Below are positions 56,401-64,000 of a DNA stretch of 64,000 nucleotides, piece by piece. The notes under the pieces are model-generated. The model had not been told where the DNA came from. It saw only the letters and a program-made list of their open reading frames with translations, and searched no databases. Within the stretch, counting starts at the first letter, position 1. Every line of letters starts with the position of its first letter. Origin of the DNA: Thalassia testudinum (taxonomy: Eukaryota > Streptophyta > Magnoliopsida > Alismatales > Hydrocharitaceae). The stretch lies in the NCBI GenBank assembly GCA_037157565.1, contig JAZHRO010000013.1:33794501-33858500 (forward strand), in the 5' to 3' direction. The position numbers were made by a program, and so were the translations under genes.

Positions 56401-58469
56401 GCTATATGTAATTTTTAACTAATGGCCATCTGCTCGAGCAAAGTTCAGAATGCTTATCCTTTCTTCGAGAGAAAGTCCTCTGTCCTGAGTCCATCTTTTA
56501 TAAGCACTTGTTCCCTTTGTCATTTTTAGTTCTAGCCAGCTGTTCCACTTGTTTGTCCTTTGTCTTGTCATCAGCAACTTGACAAGATGTATTTCAACGT
56601 TGTTTGCTTGTACTTGAGGAAAGCCTTAATTCAGAACAATACTTCTTGTATGGTGGTTTAATTACCTTTCTTTCTGGAAAGTTATCCACTTGAGCTAAGC
56701 AGGTTACCATGACAATTTTGATTGCCTTTTCAAGAATTGAGGTGCTGATTTATTATTATGTGCTCTTCAGTTCCGTTGGAGGCATAGATTCTAATACCAA
56801 GGTCTTCACATTATTACATAATGAAATTTTTGTTCTTTCCTGTTGCGAGTGACCTTGAAAATTCTCATTGAAGAAAATTAGTAATTATCTTGGGTTGTAT
56901 GCTTTTTTAATTCATGATGTGAATTGAAGACTGGATCTATAGCTGGTTTGTGGTCTTCTTGATATCCTGTAATTTGTGTTTCCTCGATGGATAACATCTT
57001 CTTGAACATAGCTAATGTGATGCCTTCTTTATGCACCAATCTGTTTTTATGTCCACCTTTCAAAAAAAATCTGTTTATGTCCTGAATATGTATTAGATTT
57101 AGGTTTTATTTTAGGTCAATATACATGCATCTGCAAATTTTTTTATGTTCCAAATAAAAGATTCTCTTTTGCTATTTTTATTGGTAAAGAGTGGTGGGCT
57201 TTGCATATAAAGAAGAATAAAAAGAAAGTGACTATCTTTGGTCTTTATAGGAAACAAAAATAAAAGACAATGGTAATTGGTCGATTCGGGCCAAATGCAT
57301 ATTCATTAAACCACATCTATCTTCATCGGCAGCACAACTTAAAGCTATCAGATACTTCCTTTTAGCATCAGAGCTAAACCATGTTTCATTAGCTTCAGTT
57401 GCACCAAAACAGATGCCGCAAGGATCATATATGTTTCTTTTTGTTGTTAACACTTTTCATTTAAGTGTATTAGTCCTGATAAGCTCATATCTCATTGGTC
57501 CAAGTAAGTCCATCTAGAGCCAAAATAGATGAGAGGAAGCAAATATAGTCTGCAAAGAATCAATGAATGGTAAAATAAGGTTGCTCGTCTGTAATGCACA
57601 TGTCGTTGGACACATTTGCCATATCAGCCAATTAGATATTTTGCCATCACTCTAAACATGTGACATGAGGCTGATCCAAGGTCTTGCACCCTGTATGTAA
57701 GCACCTATTTCACCCAGCCGCATATTATTTTATTTGGCATTTTCAAGGATTTTAATGCTAGATAGTTGCATTTGAATCAAGGAATTGCCATAAATTCAAT
57801 AGACTATGTTCTTTGCAGTGTATGCATTAAGTACTCCTTGTGCCAAAAACAAGAGTTACAAGAGTTTTGGAAATCTATGTGCACTTAGCTAACAAAAGCC
57901 TTAGATGATTTGTCATGCATTTTTTGATGACGTTTGTCTCTAGCGGATGATTTGCTTGTTGTGTGACACGGACATATTTACATTTGCAACGTTAGCTCAA
58001 GTTTCATGTCTTATATGCGATGCCTAACTTTCAGTCAAATTTGCAGGGCAGGAAAGTAGAGTTGAAGACAAGATCTGATACGCCGGATATCAGTAATCTC
58101 CAGAAATGTGCAGACTTCGTCCATGCCTTCATGTTGGGATTTGATGTTCCAGATGCCATTGCTCTTTTGCGACTAGACGATCTCTATGTTGATTCATTTG
58201 AGATAAAAGATGTCAAGACACTTAGAGGCGAGCACCTCTCTCGTGCGATCGGTCGGCTTTCAGGAAAAGGGGGCAAGACAAAGTTTGCCATAGAGAATGC
58301 CACGAGAACTAGGATTGTAATTGCAGATACTAAAATTCACATTCTTGGTTCCTTCGTGAACATCAAAGTTGCCAGAGACTCTCTTTGTAGCCTTATATTG
58401 GGGTCGCCAGCAGGGAAGGTGTATTCCAAACTCAGGTCTGTCACGGCTAGAATGGCAGAGAGATTTTGA
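50408..58469 (+). CDS. PNO1: PNO1 (partner of NOB1), KH-domain 40S assembly factor
   Basis: Binds NOB1 and the 3' end of pre-18S rRNA during 40S subunit maturation in nucleus and cytoplasm. There are two exons, 50408-50632 and 58047-58469, joined in phase 0 (AAG|GT donor; TTGCAG acceptor), giving 215 residues, the usual length for a plant member. Exon 1 has a low-complexity start (Pro/Ser-rich) and then FRKIPVPPHRYTPLKKCWMD, the family hallmark. Exon 2 has ADFVHAFMLGFDVPDAIALL, RLDDLYVDSFEIKDVKTLRG, then the KH domain with the GKGG loop (GRLSGKGGKTKFAIENATRT) and HILGSFVNIKVARD, ending MAERF. The ATG at 50408 is chosen as the first ATG in frame: upstream in-frame codons reach only a GTG. Nothing is broken. 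The 7,414-bp intron contains transposons, an internal duplication and repeated donor-like segments. Confidence 0.95.
50630..51082. repeat. Tandem triplication of the PNO1 exon 1 donor region
   Basis: Three related units begin at AAGGT at 50630, 50806 and 50959. The shared order is: CCATCAT, TTAGC or TTAAGC, CTCAT, TTCTGC, AAGCATCGG AAAGGC, a T-rich stretch, TGGTGCAC, GCTTACGCTCGGT and GCTGAAACACC. The first AAGGT is the real splice donor. The third unit is interrupted at about 51082 and its tail resumes at about 51562. Confidence 0.88.
51083..51561. mobile_element. Possible small insertion in the third intron repeat unit
   Basis: The repeat unit is broken by about 480 bp containing TGTTGTAA (51101) and the inverted TTACAACA (51551), plus GACTACTC-type inverted motifs. 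The ends suggest a short non-autonomous DNA element, but no clear target duplication is visible. Confidence 0.4.
52745..55035. repeat. Intron segmental duplication, copy 1
   Basis: Matches 56700-57803 in order at its two ends: TTCCGTTGGAGGCATAGATT near 52807 and 56773; CATTTCACCC / TATTTCACCC with TTCAAGGATTT near 54935 and 57708; and GCCATAAATT at the end. Copy 1 additionally holds the two-LTR element at 53137-54745. Confidence 0.75.
53137..54745 (+). mobile_element. Short non-autonomous two-LTR retrotransposon (TRIM-like) in PNO1 intron
   Basis: LTRs at 53137-53597 and 54288-54745 share GAGTTTGGAAT at the start, TTGGCTTCCAA and CCTTGATTTC / CCTTGTTTTC inside, and GAAAGAGAAGGGCTCC near the end. 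A 5-bp duplication GTTAC flanks it (53132-53136 and 54746-54750). A primer-site-like TGTTATCC follows the first LTR, and a polypurine tract-like AACTTGAGGGG (54274-54284) precedes the second. The 690-bp interior encodes no recognisable gag or pol. Copia-like in terminal style. The right LTR has lost its TG start. Confidence 0.85.
55036..56699. other. PNO1 intron sequence between the duplication copies
   Basis: AT-rich. One minus-strand open stretch (55729-55361, 122 codons) is unusually long for random AT-rich DNA and reads GGIYGDLTGILYDVEWQNS in part. I do not recognise it. It may be a transposon or processed-gene remnant. Confidence 0.4.
56700..57803. repeat. Intron segmental duplication, copy 2
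   Basis: Shorter partner of 52745-55035 without the two-LTR element. Its middle (about 57060-57460) has sequence not matched in copy 1. Confidence 0.75.
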
Positions 58470-59578
58470 TATTAAAACTTAAGATTACATTTTTTTTGAA
58501 ATGAAAGCTAAAAGAAAGGATTGTGGTTATTTGTTGGTTAGTCTATCGGGGAAAGGTTGCTGTAAGAATTAAGTGATACCTATGTTGACTTGAAAGATGA
58601 GTTTGCCGGTGGCTATTTGGGAGCTATCGTAGCGTTGATCTATATTTTCTATCTTGTGCGTGGCTCTATTGTAGGGTTTTTGTGCTCAAATATGTATAAT
58701 TTCTTCCCTTTGTTGTTGGTGATCTTATTTGGGTTTTGAATAATTTACTTCATCCTTTGTCTTTGGCAATTCGCTATGTGTGCAGGGAGTTCTCAATTCT
58801 GTTTCATCACGTAATTGAGTTGTGTTTTTAGAGCGTTAGGTCAATGATGCCCATCGATGGATTGGTTTGAATTTTAATTAGGGAAAATGGTAATTCAGAG
58901 GTAATAGGGCAAACAATAGGAAAAGCCAAAAAAAATCAGTTCATTGTCGTTGACCGAGGCGTACCTGATTAATTGAATTGAAACGGAAAACGTTCTTTAA
59001 ATTAATTCCAGTTCCTTTGTGTGGTCAAATGCTTGCCAAGGTTTAAAAGCATGAAACATTCGGTGGCAAAGTTGCCCCAATTTATTTGACTAAAATTTCT
59101 TCTGCGATCTCTTCGGTTGTACATGCCCTTTGATTTAGCGGATGCAAGAAACAAAATGTGTGAACATCCTATAATATTCTTGGCTATGTCCCCGAAATCT
59201 CAGTTTGAATCAAAAGACTAATTTGATAAGTGAGTTGTATTTATCTTCCTAAGACTGTCTATCAACCCTTGCCGCCTTCTTTGAGATTTTGTTAATCTAG
59301 CATGTCAACGGAGCATGACATAAATTACATAATCTGCTGTCCTTGTTTCTATGCAGCACCTCCTCAACCACCGCTCTTATCAATGCGAGGCTTCACTTTT
59401 CAACAACATATTTATGTCGATCTCATGTTCTTTTTTGCGTGGGTTGCACATATTGTGCGAGACCTGTGGTTGTCTTAGGCTCTAAATTTTAAGGACTGGC
59501 ATTTCCTTAGGATGTAGGTATAAAAATATGAAAGTTTAACGTATTTTGTAATATGATGACGTGAGGTATTAATGTAAA
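58470..59578. other. PNO1 3' flank
   Basis: Probable 3' UTR followed by AT-rich intergenic DNA. A segment at about 59339-59500 resembles 61300-61470 in the same orientation. No gene is seen. Confidence 0.4.
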
Positions 59579-59853
59579 ATTATCATTAATCATTTTGTAT
59601 TGGTGTAAAATCATTCAGAATTATTTTACATTGATGTAAAATTACTCTGTGATTATTTCACATCGATATAAAATCATTACAAAATATTTTATATAGGTAT
59701 AAAATAATCATGAATCACTTTTTATCGATACATCATAAATGACTTTACACCGATGTAAAATCACCATGAATCACTTTATATCAGTACAAAATCACTCAAT
59801 TACCATTTTGCATTGATGTAAAATCATCAAAAATTACTTTATATCGGTGTAAA
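59579..59853. repeat. Minisatellite of about 31-bp units with TTTACATCGATGTAAA-like palindromes
   Basis: About nine units of 25-32 bp, each ending in a TGTAAA/TATAAA block followed by ATCA or ATTA. Many contain variants of the palindrome TTTACATCGATGTAAA. Confidence 0.85.
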
Positions 59854-62349
59854 CTGATGTGTCACGTTGTCACGTTACAAAACATATTGCATGATGTATT
59901 TTTATATATTTTAACATTTCTATATTACTTGTTGCACATCATTAAACTTTCAAGAATGCAAGAAAAGAATAAGGATTTGGGAAGTACGAGGAAAAGATGA
60001 TGTTCTTGAAAAAGGGTTCTCATAGAGATAGAAGTTCGTGAGAGGGCAAGATCGATAAAGAATACAAATTAAAACTTCCATTTTATTGTAAAACTAATGT
60101 TGAAGAGAGAATGATTCCCATAGTCCTAAAGTTATGCAGGATTCTCAACACTTCGGAATATTTAAAGCCTACTTAAGTCATTCTTTCACTTATTAATTCC
60201 ATTCAAGTCCTTTTGAGGGTTAATTAATTGTCTCATATTCCTTTTAGAGTTTAATCAAGCCTATGATTCTTGTTTCTTTCAAAATGTATAATAAAAAGAA
60301 ATTTTGTTTTCTTATAATCCCTTTTAATCATTTATTTTTCAAATTTCTCTTCATATGTGAGAGTGGTTACTTTTGATTCAAATTCCAATGTTCATTGCTC
60401 GAAAAGATACTTGAATAAATAATTAAGCTAATTGTTAATTTACAAACCGTCAAAACACAATTGCCAATTAATCGATTAGTACCTGTTCTTAAGTGTTTAA
60501 TTTCTATACAGAGTTTTCTAAAATGTTTAGGTTATACACTTAACACTTATGTGGACATTAAATTTTCCCATTGGGACTCTTTTGAAGATGAAGATTGTTC
60601 CCAATGAATGTTTAATGAGTTCTCTTAATCGTTTTATTGCCTCCCTGTTCGAATAATATGCTTATTTAGTATAGAAACTAAACATCTAACCTTTTATCTT
60701 TAGGTTGGTCAATGTAATTGAAATCTATCCAAACTCTCAAGTAATGCATCTTTTCATTTCAAATCTCAAGCATTCTGAAACATCTAAATATTGGTTCCGG
60801 GATTGTAAACCTTTCCATAAATATCCTCGAAGTGTCTCGCATGAAAAATAACTCTTACTTGTACTATTAGGTTCCTTCTCTGTTTATTTGAGTTCTACTG
60901 CCTCTGCATCACTTATACCTTGTTTTATTTCAATTTTTATCTTGTATTTAGTTACACGAGTTATGAATTTTTTTTTTAAAAAAAAGACATGAAATCTTTC
61001 TTGAGCCGTGTCAAAGAAAGGATTTTTATACAAGAGAATGCTATCCTCGTTTTTGCAGCATGGTGTTGGTGGATAGTGGAATCCAACATTTGAGTTAGAG
61101 TGAAAATCCTAGAATGAGAAATCTATGTAAAGGTTCTTTCAAAAAAGATTTCCTTTAGTTATTAGTGTCTTTTGTGCAATTAAATTTATTACCATATGAT
61201 ATTCTTTTGTTATCTTTGAGCATAATTTACCCCTTTCTTGTGCCACTATCACAAAGGAAGGAGCTATAAGAAAGGGCAGGAACCAAAGGAGCAGAAACGT
61301 CATTGCTCTCCTTGTTCCTAGGCAGCACCTCCTCAACTACCCCTTTACCATCATTGCAACGCCTCTCCACTTTTCCATAAACAGATTTATGCAAGATCTT
61401 ATGCTCGTGCTTCTTTGCGAGGGCTGTCCACGTTGCCTGAGACTTTATTGTTGTCTCTAAATGTTAAGGATTTAGGGAGGACAAGGGAACGAGCTGCAAG
61501 AAAGAGTAGAAACCAAAGGAGGGAGGTGTAATAGGCCATGTAGCAACTGATGGAGCTTCTTGAGTTCATCTTTTTAGGATCAAGAGGATTCATAGGATAG
61601 CCATTAATGGAGAGAGGAAATGGATGTACACACAAGATAAGGAGAGATTTGAGATAGAGGAAGCAAAGAGCTGTGGGGAGCGTGGAGTGCATGTGGGCAT
61701 TGATGGAGAGAGAAGGTGGATGCATGTAATTAAATAAGAGAGGAAGGGTGAGGCCGGAGGGGATTGGGGGGGGGGGGGGTTGTTGTAGAGAGTGGGTGGA
61801 AATGAGGATAAAGGTGAGCGTGATGGAGAAAGTAGGTGGTCAAAGGTGGAAGGAGGGGGCTGAGTACAAAGGAAGAAAGGTTGGTGTAGCTTGGGAAGTA
61901 GTCGTTGAACGATGAAATAAGGTGGACGAAGGTGGAATAAGTATGAGGGCAAAGGGAGAAAGAGGTAGGCAGAGCATTGGATGTTGGTGCATTGAGGTGG
62001 TCATTAACGGAGAAAAAGTAGATGTTGATACGAAGGGGTCGATGGAGGTTGGGATGGAGGCATGTGGAGTGGTATCAATGGAGAGAAGACGTAAGCAAAG
62101 GTAGAGGAGGGAAAGAGGTGAGAGCGGAGGGAGCAGGTGATATGAGAGGTGGGGTCCACAGTGTTCGAGGAAGGGAGGAGGTAGGCAAAGATCATTGAGG
62201 TTAGAGATGAACCCGAACCCGAACCCAACCCAATTGAGTTAGATTGGGTTGGGTTGCGAGTTATATTAGATTGAGTTGAGTTGAGATTTTATTAATCCGA
62301 TAAAAAATGGGTTAGATTGGATTTGATGTTCGATTCAACCCAATTTTTA

Positions 62350-62389
<40 letters not shown>

Positions 62390-63781
62390 TATCCATTCAA
62401 ATTTCAAAAGCAAAAAAAAGCCACCCTTTTCAAACTTGAAAGGGAAAAATAAAAAAACTCACGCAAGACACATGTTGTTTCCTCAATTTTTCCTCTCGCC
62501 ATGCACTCTCCATCGTAGACACGTAGGAGCGTCCATGTGCACTCTCTTTTCGATTTCCCATTCTTGCTATCGCCACTAGCCTCCCCATTGTAGACTTGCC
62601 GCTCCCTTCTCGTTGCCATCGTTCTCCTCGTCACCACTCGAGGCCAGCATCTTCCTCCTTCCTTTCTTTCTCCTCTATATAAGTGACAGCTACCACCTCT
62701 CTTGACCTTAACCATAGCCTCACCTAGCCATCCTCCTTCGATGGCCACTATCATTCACTAGAGCTGCTACCACCACCACTACACAGCCCACCACTCCTTC
62801 ACCGACTATCCACCTCTGTCTCTACCTTTCCTTTCACCCAACTCGAACCTATCACCAAAGTCGCTACCACCTCCATCACCACAAAGCCTACCACCCCCTC
62901 ATCGTTCATTCTTCAAGTTTAATATTACCCAACTCAAGCCCATTACCAGAGTCGCTACTACCACCACATAGCCTACCACCTTTTCATCGACTATTCTTCA
63001 AGTTTAATATTATCAGGTATACTTTTATTTTTACTTGTTACTACTATCCAATTATCAACTTTTTTTTTACCTACTTTATTTGTTTTTTTTGAAGATATAA
63101 GTTATTTATGAGTTTAAAATATTTTATTATTAAATATGAAAGATATAGAAAATATGTAGGAGATAAATATAAGTTTTAAATTTTTTGACTAATTAACAAT
63201 CCGTTTAACTCGATATAACCTGACCTGATTTTTATGTGCTGGGTTCGATAGTGTAACGAGTTGAGTTGGATTGAAAAAATCTCAACTCGAAAACAGTGAG
63301 TTGGATTTGAGTTAAGCCTCAATCATAATTGAGGTTGTAGGGAGAAAGGTGCAAAGGAGGTGTAAGTGGAGAGACTCGTAATTGCATTGGTTGAAATTTT
63401 GGATAATACAGGGGAAAAACATTGATTGAGCCTCAACCAAGTGGTATTTTTATAACCTCGTAGAGGCATAAATTTAAAATTGACAATCAAGGAATAATTC
63501 TACAACATAGCAAGTTTACAAGAGAAACACAACAAAGCCTTTTCCCGGCTTAATTGGAGTTGTCAATGCAAGCTTGCAAGGGCATTTATATAAAAGTCCC
63601 TTATGTTTAACATAAAGTTTTTGTGTAGAGATTACTACTTCTTAACTAATAACTAGTAAAGATAAGTGAAACAACCAAGAGGATGGGAAGCCTCAATTCT
63701 CCACTTGGACAACATACCATATAAAAGAATAAATGGAGCTTTCATGTGATGGAAGAGAGGACAGCAGGCAAGACTTGGATT
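59854..63781. other. Intergenic region between PNO1 and FBPase
   Basis: AT-rich up to about 61250, then purine-rich low-complexity DNA to about 62200 with recurring GATGGAGAGAG motifs and a G14 run (61766-61779). 62205-63320 starts with GAACCCGAACCCAACCC and contains an (AT)n run (62354-62387). No gene is recognised. Confidence 0.4.
62354..62387. repeat. (TA)n microsatellite
   Basis: About 16 TA units. Confidence 0.95.
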
Positions 63782-63895
63782 TCAAGCTTTGGATTCCTCA
63801 GTAGCATAGAGTTCTTTGATTTCTTCGACATCATCATAGCTACCAAGGAACACAGGTGATCTCTGGTGAATTTTTTCCGGGACCAAGTCAAGCGC
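63782..63895 (-). CDS. Cytosolic fructose-1,6-bisphosphatase, last exon (partial)
   Basis: Hydrolyses fructose-1,6-bisphosphate in cytosolic sucrose synthesis and gluconeogenesis. Only the terminal exon is in the window. It has 38 codons, begins in phase 0 directly after a TTGCAG acceptor (63896-63901 on the plus strand) and ends in TGA. It reads ALDLVPEKIHQRSPVFLGSY, then DDVEEIKELYATEES and KA. The ending IHxRSPxFLGSYDDVEEIKxLY is characteristic of the plant cytosolic rather than the plastid enzyme. The remaining exons lie right of the window. The sequence right of 63896 is intron. Confidence 0.9.
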   Translation of the reverse strand, partial: ALDLVPEKIHQRSPVFLGSYDDVEEIKELYATEESKA

Positions 63896-64000
63896 CTGCA
63901 ACAATTTCAGGAATTAGAGTTTCCTGTGTGAAAAGGGGCTAACATCAACGATGTAAATACTCTTATAAAATTCTTTCTGTGTAAATATTTAACTGAAATC

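Noticed and set aside
58020..58046. Start of PNO1 at the ATG at 58020
   Set aside because: These nine codons are intron sequence ending in the TTGCAG acceptor. The true N-terminus is in exon 1 at 50408, and the joined family motif order is correct.

Overview
This is a plant nuclear window, probably from a monocot. The evidence is intron-split conserved eukaryotic genes, plant-type Copia, chromovirus (Tekay/Del-like) Gypsy and LINE retrotransposons, plant MITE-like repeats, and one very GC-rich intronless gene, a pattern common in commelinid monocots. I cannot name the species. Most of the sequence is transposon or unclassified intergenic DNA. Five host gene loci can be recognised.

Left third (1-18.4 kb). 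The 3' part of a HINT4-type histidine-triad gene (+ strand) has exons at 577-653, 10245-10311, 10997-11074 and 11162-11264. Its 9.6-kb intron is filled by a Copia element (1001-10185, matching LTRs and TACTT target-site duplication), itself disrupted by other Copia pieces on the minus strand and a LINE fragment. Downstream are a MITE-like element (11997-12451), a decayed type-B DNA polymerase fragment like those of plant mitochondrial linear plasmids (14.2-14.6 kb), and an intact single-exon PEX11 gene (minus strand, 17624-18304).

Middle (18.4-46.7 kb). A solo LTR (21325-23986) and the C-terminal exons of an AAE17/18-type acyl-activating enzyme (minus strand, apparently decayed) precede a large nested retrotransposon. 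This Gypsy element occupies 28945-46717 between TGGTA target-site duplications. Its left LTR holds two solo LTRs of another family, head to head. Its gag region holds a solo LTR of its own family, placed inside the zinc-knuckle codons. All four LTRs of this family carry clusters of CCAGACGTCTGG-like palindromes.

Right third (46.7-64 kb). A two-exon PNO1 gene (+ strand) for 40S ribosome assembly has a telo-box near its 5' end and a 7.4-kb intron. That intron contains a triplicated splice-donor segment, a short two-LTR element and an old internal duplication. A minisatellite follows, and the window ends in the last exon of a cytosolic fructose-1,6-bisphosphatase gene (minus strand).

The host genes are unrelated housekeeping loci, not an operon-like system. 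PEX11 and the AAE fragment, which ends in AKL, both point to peroxisomes, but this may be chance. The most interesting material is the nested transposon structure, the LTR palindrome arrays and the repeated splice donor of PNO1.
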